Below are positions 19,431 to 31,628 of a stretch of 64,000 nt of DNA, piece by piece. The notes beneath the pieces were generated by a model. The model did not search any database. It was not told where the DNA came from and worked only from the letters and a program-made list of their open reading frames with translations. Origin of the DNA: Acanthosoma haemorrhoidale (lineage: Eukaryota > Arthropoda > Insecta > Hemiptera > Acanthosomatidae); NCBI GenBank assembly GCA_930367205.1, contig OV884009.1, positions 122,458,639 through 122,522,638 on the forward strand, in the 5' to 3' direction. A program made the translations under genes and the position numbers. The stretch's first letter is position 1. Every line of letters begins with the position of its first letter.

Positions 19431-20114
19431 TGATAAAACTTCTTTGTTGTGATAAAATTACAATCTGCCTTATTGGCCAATAGGTAATTGTGATAAATGT
19501 TCTCATTCTTACCATATTTACAATTTTCATTCACTCGCTCATTCATACAGTATTTACAAACAGTCCAGAGACCTCCCAAATCCACATGGTCGTCACCTCC
19601 CTCGCATTAGAAGCCCCCACGCTCCTACATCAGCCACATCACTGGATACGATGGAGGCTGGCTGACCAAGAGCGCGAGAGTGACAGACGCTCAGGACATG
19701 ATTGGAGAAATTGGCTGTTGCCAGGACTCCCACTGTAAATGTGGTCAAGAAGGTATTGGGGGTAGAGGGGAGATCAGCGCTGTATAGGTTATAGAGGATG
19801 GGACCCTGGACACTGCCCTGTGGAACTCCTGTTTTATGGGATAGTATTAAGAACATTCTAAGCCACAGCGGTCATGGAAGAAGCGGTTTGAAAGACGTAG
19901 GACTGTGGAAAAGGATCTGTGGTAAATACATTTTGAGTTTGTAAATCAAACCTGCAAGTAAAACCCTGGCTATGTCTAGAAAGGCAGTAGTGCAGGACTG
20001 TTTGGTTTCAAGGACTGAGAATATGTCATCAACAACACGAAGATCTTGTTGAGCAGTGGAATATCGTAGATGGATACCTAACTAGTGAGTAGGAAAAAGA
20101 TTTTTGGATTCAAC
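19431..20114 (-). pseudogene. LINE-B 3' end with internally deleted RT
   Basis: On the minus strand the RT palm region (TAFLDIA-type motif A near 19980; GVPQGSVQGPILYNLYSADL, motif B, near 19810) runs up to FLTTF. It then jumps directly into 3' untranslated sequence starting GTGGGAGTCCTGGCAA. That sequence recurs at 53685-54740 and 59577-59740, so the catalytic YADD box is deleted. No poly(A) is evident at the 3' end. The 5' side is cut by an LTR at 20115, inside the word GGATTCAAC that is continuous in the copy at 25010. Confidence 0.78.
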
Positions 20115-21019
20115 TGTCGGGTCGTCACGAGGAGGTGCCTAGTTACCCTAGCCCTAGTGAAGAAGTGAGGGTTGATTAGGTCATGGACCTGGACAATTGC
20201 TTCATGACGGGTCTTACTACTGTACTACCTGACTCCATATCTGATTGGTATGTGCCCCGACAGTGCACTATGTTCAGGAGAAGAGGTACAGGGTAGGTAT
20301 TGTAGGTAGTTTATGTGGTCTTGGAATGACCACGAATTCACACTCGGTATCTGAGGGTAGGCGAAAACCGTCCGGATCCCAAAGGCGAGTGTGAACCGGA
20401 GAGAGGCAGTCTAGATCACTGGGGGAGACACTACTAGGTAAAGTTCGTAGGGCCCCAGGTGACCGTAGTCCGCAAGGAAGAAATCTCTTCTAAGGTGGTG
20501 GTAGTTTTAGCGAGACGAAGGCAGAGAACCCACTAGGAAAGTGTGGTGTCTGATTAGGCCAGACTAAAACATAGCGAGGTTAGGAAAGAGAGATGGAGAG
20601 GTTTTCATAAATGAGAAGGCCAAATCTAGAAACATCAGTGCAGCTGCAAGTACCAGTCCAGAGAGTGGTAGTTAGAATGACTTATCGGCTAATATTAGGG
20701 GGTATATATAGCCCCAAGTAGCCAACGGGCTGGGGTTTTATTCTGACCAACCGCATTGCAGGGTTGGATGACGTTTGAATGTTCTAGACCAGGACCCACC
20801 CAGCCCCAGGAGCTACCTGACTCCCTCTGCAGGGGCCTCTGAGCTAGTTTTCTGCAGCTGCGTCTTTTATTGTTTACAATATTTACACTGATATGACTTA
20901 TGGTTTGGTAATATTATTTACATTTGTTTAAATTAATTTACAACATATTATAACCGATTTAGAATATATATACAATAGAGTATAGGGTGATTTATCTTAT
21001 GTAGTTAGCGGTCACTACA
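20115..21019 (-). repeat. Old CsRn1-like LTR (905 bp)
   Basis: The limits TGTCGGG and CTACA match those of the CsRn1-element LTRs at 37852-38527 and 43017-43692. Shared words include CTAGCC near the start, GGTATGTGTCCCGACAGT-like sequence, and TAGGGT before a GC-rich end. It is longer (905 versus 676 bp) and diverged, so it is an older relative. Its first 414 bases recur at 27261-27673. Confidence 0.82.
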
Positions 21020-21262
21020 CAACCTCCCCCAAATTACACTATACTTGGTAAAGTTGACAGAATTATGTGTGTCAGGGTGGTGGTATTTGAGAAGAAAGTT
21101 CTTATAGCACGGTGGCCCCCAACAGGATACGTCGTAACAAGTAACAGGTCATGTGCAGGCGACCCCTGTTACATTATTTCCCAGTTTGTTTGTTTTTTGA
21201 GAGGAAATTACCTTCGCACCACCCAACTTCTTGTGCAGAGGTAAGGCTATCCATAGTTCGCT
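21020..21262 (-). pseudogene. 3' internal piece of a CsRn1-like element
   Basis: Directly inside the LTR the minus strand has the polypurine stretch AATTTGGGGGAGG, as at 38528-38545 (TTTGGGGGAGCTA). The far end, around CTTGTGCAGAGGTA, matches the pol stop region of the young element at 39090-39105. The rest of the internal region and the 5' LTR are gone. Confidence 0.65.
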
Positions 21263-24200
21263 TTTCACCCTAGTTTAATTCTTAGGACTGTTGACAGAAT
21301 ACATATCACCTACGAAATCCATTCTCATGATTGATTTATAATAGCAAGACACATTATCAGTTGAGTTCTTATTTAGCGATTGCTGTAGTCTCTCAATATT
21401 GTCTTTTTTCAGTAACGCGTCAGCAATTTTTTCTGAGTGTATTTTCAACAGTTTTTTTTTGCAAATTAAATTAAATTTCACAATATTTTGCTTTGATTAC
21501 TTCTTTTTATCTTACAAAAAAATACTGACAAATAATTAAAAAATATTTAATAATTTATGATAGCAATAAAATTTATGGTACTAATAAATTATTTATAAAT
21601 AACATGTCTGATACTTGTCATATTTTTCTACTCATCCTTAATTCTTAGGTAAAATAATGCTTGTCTCTTTGAAATAGGAATCATAAACCATGAATACTAT
21701 CGATAGTTTTCCATCGATTGTATCGGGATATTGATAGTGCCCAGTCAGTCTATCGGTCCTACCTAGTACAATAGTAATCGTCAGAATAGATTGTAGACTC
21801 CTTTGGAGGTCACTCCGACTTGTCTCACCGGATATCAGGTGGTCCGGTTATGGGTTTAAGTATTTATTTATTTGATGGTTAGATTAGAAATTTTATTTCT
21901 AATACTATTTATATGTTGTTCAGACCCAGGTACGATGTAATTTATTATTTTAATAGATCTTTAATATGGCATTGATATAGATATTTTGTTTCAGGTTAGT
22001 GTCGTTTACCCAGGGCTGAGGCTGCTTCCATGTGTACAGATAGCGAAGGGGATAACCTACCAATATTTTTTCTTCTTCGAAGCTTTCTAGTAACATTTCA
22101 GCTATTGTCTATTGAACCAGTATGCGTAATCCATTAATTTCAGCTCGCTCAACTTACCTCTTGGTCTTAATTATTATATTTTCTCACTTGAAAATTGTAA
22201 CTGCCTTTTTTTTATTATATGCATTTGTTTATAAGTTCAAATAAAACCAGTTAAATAATCTAGTGATTGCGTTTATAATAACAGTCTCAAGGATAGGTAG
22301 CCTCACATTTTATTTATTTATATCAACCATATTTAAAATTGTATTTAGCTATTATATGTTGTCCCTTTTTCTTATCATTTTTCATATCAATTTAAAACGA
22401 AATTGTAATTTTTTCAATGTAATTAATTTACAAATATTACTTGAATATGAACCGAAGGACATAGATAGTGAAGTTGGTAAAACCAAAAAAAAATGTTTTT
22501 TATAGTAGCAAATAGCTCTAACAGTATAACGAGGAAGGACAAGTTGGCGTAACCTTGATCGAACAGCTGTGTGTTAATATAATGTGACCATGTAAAACGC
22601 AATTAGTTGTGACGCTCACTTTTAATAACTTTTTATTTTTACTGTTCCGTGATATTTCTGGGGGATATCTTGAAGACAAGATATTTTGGAAAAATATGAA
22701 CTAAAATATTATGAGTAGAAATTATTACGGTTTTTTTTCTTTTCCGAAATTAAAAGTGCACTCTTAGAGCCCTTGCCATATTGTGTTTAATTCGTATAAT
22801 ATTATGGATTTCTGAAAGTTGTGATACAAAACGCTCAATTCTTTATTTATTTTTTACAGGTTAATGACGTATGCTATGGAAGAGCCACGACACACACACT
22901 ACTTGCATACCAAGAAACAAATAGCAGTATGAATCTTTAATTATTATCTAGGAAAATAAAGTACTCACAGTATATTTTATTTATGTAAATAATTACTATA
23001 CACAAATACAATATATTTACATTTATTAATAGTAAGTAAAGTAGTTTTTTTTATTTTTTGTTGGATCTGAAATTGGGATAATTTTGTATAGTATGTTAAT
23101 CTTAACAAAAGACATATAGTGATATAAACATAGTATTATTTTATCACACTTTTAAATTATTTGTACGTTCATCTGTTTTCTTCGAATGGATTTCTAAAAT
23201 TCGTTTTCGTTTTGAAGCCACAGCCAAAAATGTGCCTTTTTACATACATACACATACACTAAGTAAAAATTATACATTTTCGTTCCTTGTACTTAACCGC
23301 ACCTAACTTTTCCAAATTTGTTGATGAATACCATAATAGCGCTCAGCGCTAAAAAGTAAAAAAATATCACAGTAGTAAAATATTTGTTGATGTGCAAAAC
23401 CCAACATATTTTTCATTTAGTCCAAATCATTCTTTAGAAATGGCCTTTTATAATTATGCAACCTTGCTGAAGATAATGGTTAGGTTGAAAGATATTGACT
23501 CTTAATTAACAGCAGTTAGTATTTACTAATTGAACTCATAATAATTGTCTAAGCATTAATGTGCCTGTTTAAATTATACAATCTCTGTACCACCGGAGAA
23601 GTTGGTCTTTGCGGAGATGGACCTGCTAGTCCAGCCAACGAAGGAAAAACAAATTGTATGTAGTTCTGAAATTTGGTACAGTTGTTGAAGGGAGTGTAAC
23701 ATACAACGTACGAAAAGTCCCTGAAAGTGGGGGGGGGCGCGAGAGGGGGGGTCATTTTTATCTTCTTCCTCCCCAAAATCTATGTCCTCATCTTGAAGAG
23801 TCATCTTGTGGACCACATGGCAGTTGCCACAAACAGGTGAGCATGGAATCCTTGCTTCCTTGTATCCACACCTTCCAAATTGGCAAACTAGAATTTGTTG
23901 AACTGCTACGTTTAAGTATTTATCTTTATTATAAGTATTAGTGTGTGTACGTACTTCCGAATTGCTAGTAGTTGCAGGTCTGTTATCATTGTGGCAATCT
24001 CGGTGTATCGAGGATTGTTGTTAATTATCTTCATGCTTGTATTTGTAGCTCCGAATCGTAGCAGCATAAGTCAATGTGCTTTATGCTATATTAGTTGGTT
24101 ATTTAGTGTCGATTCTCAATTTCCATAGAAGTAGGGTGAAATTTTACTAATGAGATTTTTTGGCTTTGACCATTTATTATTTAACTGCTTAGTGAATATG

Positions 24201-24757
24201 AGAGAATAGTCTAAAGTTACTCCTATAGTCACCGTCGCAAAATTAGACGCTTGTGATGAAGGGGTTTCTCGGCGTGGTGTTGCTACATACGGGTGGGTGG
24301 GGGACTAATCACTAATTTGCTTATTTCTTACTGATTGACATTATGAAACGATAGGGATCACGAGGATAGAATAGAAGTAGTGTACAAAGAGGCAACAGGG
24401 CTTGCCATACATTGCATACAATTTCGTGACGGCAACTATAGGTGATGAGTGGAATGGGACAAAGGAAGTAGGAAATCGTTTAAGAATAAATGGTGGGTTA
24501 ATATTGGTCTACGTTTGGTTAACACTACTACCCCTGTTTTAGGCGTGTTCAGTTTAATTTTCCGTTCAGTGGTCTCTGGTGGTGTTAATTTTGTTTCATT
24601 TGTGCTTGTAATATATTAGATATAGTGCCTATTCTGTATTGATAGCTGTGTCGTCACCTTACAACGTTCTTTTGTGTTTGGGGATTAAGGGGTGAAGGGA
24701 TGTTGGAGATGAATGTGTTAAATAGGACAGGAAATAGAAAAGAGTCTAGTGGAAGTC
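21263..24757. other. AT-rich sequence without recognised genes
   Basis: Mostly low-complexity AT. A small open frame at 22263-22505 is hydrophobic by composition only. A G-rich patch at 23728-23750 lies within overlapping frames that match nothing I know. I could assign no transposon ends or exons with confidence. Confidence 0.5.
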
Positions 24758-25531
24758 CTAATCACAGGAGATGAGTTTAAGGAAAATTGTTGGTTGGAGT
24801 ATAAAAGGATTTATCACAAACGTGAGTTTGTAGAGCAAACCTGCGTGCCAAACCCTGTCAAAAGCTTGAGCTATATCAAGAAAGGCAGCAGTGCAATACT
24901 GCTTGGTTTCAAGGGCTGAGGAGATGTGATCAACAACGCGAAGGCTTTGTTGAGCAGTGGAATGTCGTAAACGGAAACCATACTGGTATGTAGGAAAAAG
25001 GTTTTTGGATTCAACAATTGGAAGTTGACGTTTTAATAGGAGTTTCTCGAATATTTTTGAGAGGATATGGAGTAAGCTAATTGGACGGTAAGATGAGGCG
25101 TCATTGGGTGGTTTACCGGGTTTGGTGAATAGGAGAATAATAGAATGTTTCCAAAGGAGAGGAACGAGCATCGTTTGGATAATGCAATTATAAATGTAGG
25201 TTAGGAAGATTATGGCTTTAGGAGGAAGTTGTTTGAGAATTTGAGGAGTAAGGAGATCATATCCAGGGGGTTTTCGGTGAGGTAAGTTTTTCAGAAGATA
25301 TTTGACCTCAGAGGGATTAACGGCTTTTGGTGGAAGAGAGAGAGGGATAGGTGAAGTGAGGAAATCTTCAACATTATTATTATTTTGAAATATTGCTGGT
25401 AATAAATGGATAGCTAACAAACCTGCATTTTCTTTATCTTTGTAGGCAAAATCAGCACTAGTGTTTCGTGGTTTCATACTTGGTTTGGAGTCAAGGAATA
25501 ACAACAGAAGTTTATCACTTGGAAAATTCAT
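24758..25531 (-). pseudogene. LINE-B-type reverse transcriptase, N-terminal half
   Basis: An open 257-residue frame shows the order of Jockey-clade RT: HRKPPGYDLLTPQILKQLP (motif 0/1), LWKHSIILLFTKPGKPPNDA, SYRPISLLHILSKIFEKLLL, YGFRLRHSTAQQSLRVVDHI, and motif A AFLDIAQAFDRVWH with the catalytic Asp. The frame is cut before motif B and the YADD box, so no active enzyme is made. The DNA of 24840-25010 is clearly related to 19950-20114. It would have reverse-transcribed its own mRNA at a nicked target. Confidence 0.88.
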
Positions 25532-25800
25532 TTAGAATTTGTTACAAATTTTTGTATTTACACTTTTTCACTTGTTTTTTGGCGTGAAACCGTGGATAAA
25601 ATCTTGCGAAGGGGGCTATTAATGCTTTAATATTTCATTTTTAATTGATTTGACTGTGCATGAAACGATTCGGAAATTACATAGGGTCTGAGATGTTAAG
25701 GAGGTGGCTGAATTTTACATCTTCATTTAATAGGGTTGTGCTTTTGTCAATATGGGATAAATGATTAATGGAGATGTTAATTTCAGTTTGTTTATCCGGA
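25532..25800 (-). pseudogene. Degraded region upstream of the LINE RT
   Basis: On the minus strand one frame reads TEININI-like sequence followed by INHLSHIDKSTTLLNEDVKF, like the linker between endonuclease and RT in Jockey elements. Stops separate it from the RT frame. No endonuclease motif is visible further upstream. Confidence 0.4.
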
Positions 25801-27116
25801 AATTTTCGTACCGCTCAGCTGGACATACGAGTAGGTTCAAAGAGGTCACAACACTCGATGCTGTCCTTTGAAATAAAATTTGAGTTTACCTCGGCAATAC
25901 CACTCTACATCTTTTGAATTTGTACATCCGAAAACTAATAAATGTTAGCCAGAACCAGGGTATATTTATTTAATCAAAAGGGATTTATTTATTAGGAAAG
26001 GTATATGTTGCAATTGTCCATACATTTGTATCGTCAAGCTGAAACTGGATTGGACCACTTGAGAAGGAGTAAGATACCCCAGATGTGTTGATCAGTGTAG
26101 CAAACCTTTGAGTAGTTGCCTATGGTGACCAGAGGCTACGAAACAGGTACCATAATCCTACTATTGTACCGTCCAATTGCTGCAAGGTAAAACGAAAAGG
26201 TCCTTGGGAAGATGGTCTGCTCTGAGAAAAATCATCTCTTCACTAGTCGTTCTGTTCATGTTCGTATAGACTGATAAATGCCATAGCTTCAGGTAGTCTG
26301 GTCTCACTAACAGGCTAAATGGAGCTGATAGTAATATCCAATCTGCTTAAATTGGGCTAGTTTAATTTTAACATTATAGAGCTATTGAATAAAACCCCCA
26401 TCCAAAAAAAAACAAATATTTCGTAATTTAATGTCACTTCCCCAAACTGTGTAGAGATGGCTACAATTTTCATATCATCCATAAATGAAATGAGACCTCC
26501 TAGTAAAATTTCGTGTTTAAGCTTGAGTAGGGGACTTAAAAAGACCAGAACAAGCAGGCAGACGCAGAGATGAAAACAGGGCAGTTTCTGATTTTTCTAA
26601 AAAAATCTGGTAAACCCTAAATGAAACAACAACAATTGGCACATCTATGAGAGCGAAAAACGGCCCTGAAATCACTCTGTATAGAGGCCAGCTGGGACCG
26701 ATATGGCACAGAAATATATTTCCCTTCTTATGGTAGCCTAAGACTGAATTTATGTTTGTTTTCCACAAGTTTCCATTATATTATCACATGTGTTTTACAA
26801 CTTTGCACAGTTATCTCTTCCTCTTCCTATTGTGTTGTATGTATATCATGTCCTCTTCTTTCAATTTCTTCTGTCACATTTTCCTAAATCTACATCTACT
26901 GCCTTGTACGGAAAAAACTCTTTCATTTTAATCGTATCTTTTAAATTTCGCTTGCGGTATTATATAAGTTAGCAGTCAGTGATGTGATAACCTTTTCACC
27001 ATGATTTTTCCCATTCTTGGTGAAAAGTGTCATTTCCTGCTCGTGTCCAGATAGCCTGTTTCATAAAGCCTATAATAGTAATCACACGAGGATGACAGGA
27101 TGTGGGTAAAACTATG
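25801..27116. other. Unassigned AT-rich sequence
   Basis: No recognised gene or repeat end. An 83-codon minus frame at 26517-26768 has no known domain. A run of A at about 26405 could be an old tail but I see no paired target duplication. Confidence 0.45.
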
Positions 27117-27156
27117 GTGTCTATTCATAGGATTCTATCCATCAACATAATCACTT
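27117..27156 (+). repeat. 40-bp direct repeat, left copy
   Basis: It begins GTGTCTATTCATAGGATTC and ends AACATAATCACTT. It is identical to 27678-27717, and the two copies flank the inserted block. Confidence 0.95.
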
Positions 27157-27677
27157 ATGACTGAGAATATGTCATCAACAACACGAAGATCTTGTTGAGC
27201 AGTGGAATATCGTAGATGGATACCTAACTAGTGAGTAGGAAAAAGATTTTTGGATTCAACTGTCGGGTCGTCACGAGGAGGTGCCTAGTTACCCTAGCCC
27301 TAGTGAAGAAGTGAGGGTTGATTAGGTCATGGACCTGGACAATTGCTTCATGACGGGTCTTACTACTGTACTACCTGACTCCATATCTGATTGGTATGTG
27401 CCCCGACAGTGCACTATGTTCAGGAGAAGAGGTACAGGGTAGGTATTGTAGGTAGTTTATGTGGTCTGGAATGACCACGAATTCACACTCGGTATCTGAG
27501 GGTAGGCGAAAACTGTCCGGATCCCAAAGGCGAGTGTGAACCGGAGAGAGGCAGTCTAGATCACTGGGGGAGACACTACTAGGTAAAGTTCGTAGGGCCC
27601 CAGGTGACCGTAGTCCGCAAGGAAGAAATCTCTTCTAAGGAGGTGGTAGTTTTAGCAAGACGAAGGCAGAGAAGGCA
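27157..27677. other. Inserted copy of the 20.0-20.5 kb LINE/LTR junction
   Basis: Bases 27159-27673 match 20013-20528 with about three substitutions and one missing base. The copy begins in LINE-B RT sequence, crosses the LINE/LTR boundary (LTR start at 27261) and stops in the middle of the LTR. It therefore has no transposon ends of its own. It is a copied piece of genomic sequence, not an element in its own right. Confidence 0.92.
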
Positions 27678-27717
27678 GTGTCTATTCATAGGATTCTATC
27701 CATCAACATAATCACTT
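27678..27717 (+). repeat. 40-bp direct repeat, right copy
   Basis: Identical to 27117-27156. The last bases of the insert (GGCA) lead directly into it. Confidence 0.95.
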
Positions 27718-30149
27718 TTATGTTTGACACTAGTACGTTCATGAAAAGCTCAACTCCTAAGAACCAAACGTGCATTGTGAGGACATAAAAGGCCACACAA
27801 TTAACTCAAGGAACACAAATTGGCACATTACAAGGGAATTCGACACACGGCATTACTGATGGGGTGAAAATTGTCGGATGTCTACTTCTTTGCTTTACCC
27901 TAAACCGACCATTTTTGGAAAACAAAACCTTTGTACTAGAACTACGAGAAATCCCGAGTAATGTATTTAATGTCGTTCAAAGCGATTTCGTTAGGTTTCT
28001 TTCCAATAACAAGTACCTTTTAATAATTGTTTGATATGTTGAAAAGGGGATTCTCAGTGACTAATGCAGTTTGAAAAATTGAATGAACTAATTCTGATCG
28101 AAAATGCCAAGTACACACATTCGTTTGATTATTATTTAACAAAACTCATGCGGAGTCCTGTAAGTACATATCTCCAGATATTATTTATTAACTTTCTCCG
28201 GCATATATGCCAGCTCATAATTGGTTTACTAAATACATTTTTTGATAAAAAAATATGTCCAGAAAAGGGCAAGGCTACTGTACTAATACCTTGTAAAAAA
28301 ACAATGTTAATAAAATAAATTGATAGCAACATTATCCTCAAATATAGGCAATGATTATTCTTGCTGACTGTTCATTATTACGATAATAATCCAAAGAGTT
28401 TGTAAATAAGTGAGCCGGAAGAAGAGAAAACAATTTAAAGTATAAATATAATGAGATGTAAGATGGTATGGGACATTGAGTTAAAGAGAAACGGAAGCTG
28501 GAGGTTCTGCGTGACATGACTGCTCTAGACACGGCAGATATTGAAGTGGGAAATGTAAAAAGGTGCCCCGCTGGGTGTCATCAGAGTCCTTTGTGGCCTA
28601 CACTATTACAAGTCACATCTAACCCCTCATCAAACTCCCCGCTCTTCACCTCCCCACAGCTCCTAACGTCTGTACATCTTTCCCCCGATAACAACCGTTT
28701 TAGCCTATCCCTTCCCGCTGGGCAACTGTTTATTTTAACAGTATATAATATTCAAGTATAACTAACCAGGAGAAAACCACTTACTTGCTTTAAAAAAATA
28801 CTGTTAGATGAAAAAAAGAAACCATAAGTTGGAAGCCTGACATAGAAATGTCTTCTTGAAGTAATTGCATAGATCCTTGTGCAATTGTTCACCTGATTCA
28901 TTACCCCAACAACTGTAGTCGAAAATAAAGCTATGTATTGAGGATCTGCTAATAGTGTGCTTTAACTATAGTGTAAATTCAGTCACCTTTTCCTAGTGTG
29001 GAAGCCGGATCATAAGGAATAAATGGAAAATGTTATAAAAGCCCGTAGTGGATATCAGAGAGTCAGAGGTGGGTCGAGAATTGTGGATTTACGTACAGTT
29101 GGGTAAAACATATCATGCGAACCGATGGAGAAAACTCTTCTGGATTAACATGACGGTCAGGAAAATGTTCTCAAATGAAATGAACAAAATATTCAAAACA
29201 TGAAGATCCGTTTAGTGAAAATCATAGATAGTGGTCAATACATATATACATACTTTCCTTAATTCATAATTCAATTCCTTTTCTCAGAGTAAATAAAATT
29301 TATCATGCATATATAAAACATACATAAAGAGTTTTTTAGATCAATTATGAGCTGGTAAAATATATATGATTCTTAAGTACTCTTAAATGATGTGAAACAA
29401 TTACTTGTTATTTTTATTTTTGAGATTTTTCAAACCACCTCTAATATGCACCTCCAATCTCTAAAAATTGCCTTTACCAGAAACAGATCATTAAGTGTGA
29501 TGCACCGCCCTATTAATGGATTAAAGATAGTTTTAACGACTTTTTGTAATTGTAGTCCACTTTTGGTCAATATTATTACTCAATAGTATAGGAAAATATT
29601 TATATGTTTATTTATCGAGTAATTGATGGACTAATGATTTTGTAATATTTTTTATGGAGTTGCTTGAGGGGTTAGGTTACTTTAGGGCCCCATCAGATTG
29701 AATACCGAAGAATTAGATAGGGGACATTTGGAGGAAGAAGGTGCACATATAGAACCTGATTGAGAAGGCTTACGCAGGGCCGGCGAGAGCGGTCGCGGGT
29801 TCCGTGGCTATGCAATCCCGGACCTATTCCCACATTACTAAACTTTTTGTTACTTTTTATTTAGGTACTTGAGACAAATGTTAACTAAAAATGAACGATT
29901 TACTTTAAATTGTTTATTAGATCTTTAAAGCGTTCAATTCGCATTACGTCAAACAGTGCATGTACTACACATACTAGAACTCAAAATTAAATGAACAATA
30001 TAAAATTGTCTAAATCTAGTCTAGTTGAAGTATAGTAGAGAACAAATAAAAACTCAACTGATTTGTTTTTCATTACAATAGAATGTAATTTTATGAATAA
30101 CTCTTGTTTTAGTTAGTGTTTTAAGAATAGGAAATAGGTAATATATATA
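27718..30149. other. Unassigned AT-rich sequence
   Basis: No convincing gene. Short frames at 28064-28318 and 28516-28761 have no recognisable motif. A GC-richer patch near 29690-29830 does not match anything else I recognise. Ends in a TATA run used as the insertion site of the LTR at 30150. Confidence 0.5.
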
Positions 30150-30333
30150 AGTTAATCGTCGGCGGTTAAGATAGATAAAAAAAGAATAAGGAAAGAGGAA
30201 AATGCACCTACACACTCTGACTCCAGTAAAAGACTGCTTTATTGTTGATGATAATTCGACATACATAGGATCATGGGTTGTTTACATTCCATGATCGTAT
30301 TAGTATTCGACAGTCAGGCCTCTGGCTTTAACT
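30150..30333 (-). repeat. 3' LTR of copy 3 (copy-1 type)
   Basis: On the minus strand it starts AGTTAAAGCCAGAGG after GGCAGGAGGG and ends GCCGACGATTAACT next to TATATATA. It holds the TCATGGG...CCATGATCG segment in the same orientation as the copy 1 5' LTR. Confidence 0.85.
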
Positions 30334-30375
30334 CCCTCCTGCCAGTTCCTGACCATCCGTCGGGAGCTACAATCT

Positions 30376-30928
30376 TTATATTTTAGGGTATTTCTCGTCC
30401 ACTGTGTTGTCGTTGAGTCGCATATAGTCTACGACAACTCTATATTTTTCGGGCCCCCCGTCTTCAGCATTCTTCTTCCTGACTGCCCACAAAGGGCTAT
30501 TGTACGGTGACGTGCTGTCCTCAATGATACCCTGCCTTCTTAAGTCATCCAACACTACTTTGATATGGTGCCTCAAAGCTTGCGGGTATCGGCGCTCCTT
30601 CACGTAACTTACTACCTCCCGTTTAAGCGGGATTTCATGCACTGTTCTACCCGTGACCCCCAATATCTCGCCTTCTCTAAAGAATATATCCGCATATTCC
30701 CTTCGGAGCTCATCTCTCCAGTCCTGCGCTCGCCTAATTGCTCCTATCCACGCTCCGCCATCTTTCCCTGTGTCACTCCCTTGTTTCGAGCACCTATATC
30801 TCTTCCCTCCTATACGAATGTCCCATCTTCCCTTTTCGTTCCTCACCCTTGCTCCTCCTACCTTCGCTAGCAGGTCACATCCGATGAGTTCCACCCTGCT
30901 TTGACCCCATCTTTCTAGACCTATTACC
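30376..30928 (-). pseudogene. pol: Protease C-terminus and RT N-terminus, copy-1 type
   Basis: One 172-residue frame: IGCDLLAKVGGARVRNEKGR (protease end), AQDWRDELRREYADIFF, VKERRYPQALRHHIKVVLDD, YNSPLWAVRKKNAEDGGPEK, and YRVVVDYMRLNDNTVDEKYP, then a stop at the join to the LTR side. DNA matches 5560-6110 closely. RT motif A and the YMDD box are missing, so it cannot function. Confidence 0.88.
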
Positions 30929-31510
30929 TTTTTTTTTTTTTTTTTATGCCCTTCCTGAGGCTGAGCCTCAAACGGGCTTACCCCACAAACCCGTGAAGCG
31001 AGCTCATGGGGTTACGTAGCCTGTGGTGCGCGTATTCCGGTGCAATGGGATTGTTGCACCGGTCAGCGCACCTTGAGTAATACTGTTTTCGTTCTTTATT
31101 TTCCAAAATAAACACAAAACTTCCAAAGAAAACAAAATAAAATAAAATCTTTTCCTTAAATCTACTTTATACAATCCTTACTAGCTATTTTTTTTTTTTT
31201 TTTTTTTTAATATTTTTTTTTGTCCTTATAGCTAGTATCCTTAATCTATTTACAATATTTACAGATCCGTTAACTATACTAATATCTTACTACTATACTT
31301 AAGTGCTATATTTACAAGGGGTATGCATCCTCTATCCCCCTATAACTAAACTAATCTAACCATAGGCTACTCAGTCCTACCTTATATCTATATGTACATA
31401 TTTACAGTAACTCCTCTGGAACCGCCGATACATCGTTGGCTTCGGGTGAGCCTTCCCGAAGACACGGCTGCTCACCCCGCGCCACCCCCCTGGACCCCTG
31501 GACCCCACGC
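30929..31510 (-). mobile_element. Retroposed insert (582 bp) with poly(A) and 14-bp target duplication
   Basis: CTAGACCTATTACC occurs at 30915-30928 and again at 31511-31524, and the sequence between is absent from the matching part of copy 1 near 6140. The insert ends in a T run on the plus strand (30929-30945), so it is minus-oriented with a poly(A) tail. Its 3' part ends GGCTCAGCCTCAGGAAGGGC before the tail. There is no open frame. It is best read as a 5'-truncated non-LTR element or a SINE; I cannot name the family. Confidence 0.85.
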
Positions 31511-31628
31511 CTAGACCTATTACCGTTTCCCCTTCTACTTTACAGGGCCCTCAAAGTGTAACCAAGCTACAAGAACATACCTGTATTTGGGGTATCCTCA
31601 CTCCCACACACATCCTCTCCAGGGTCTC
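31511..31628 (-). pseudogene. pol: Protease segment downstream of the insert, copy-1 type
   Basis: This continues the sequence interrupted at 30928 and matches 6140-6255. At about 31628 it joins RT sequence of the copy-2 type. Confidence 0.75.

Noticed and set aside
22856..22930. Possible exon after TTTATTTTTTACAG
   Set aside because: The acceptor is fair but the following frame closes soon and no donor of quality follows.
27117..27717. Ordinary LTR or LINE insertion
   Set aside because: The insert begins and ends inside other elements, has no terminal repeats or tail, and its flanking repeat is 40 bp.
28516..28761. 81-codon plus-strand frame rich in Ser and Pro
   Set aside because: No domain and no splice signals supporting it.
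30929..31510. LTR or intron in copy 3
   Set aside because: The poly(T) end and 14-bp duplication fit retroposition, and no LTR ends are present.
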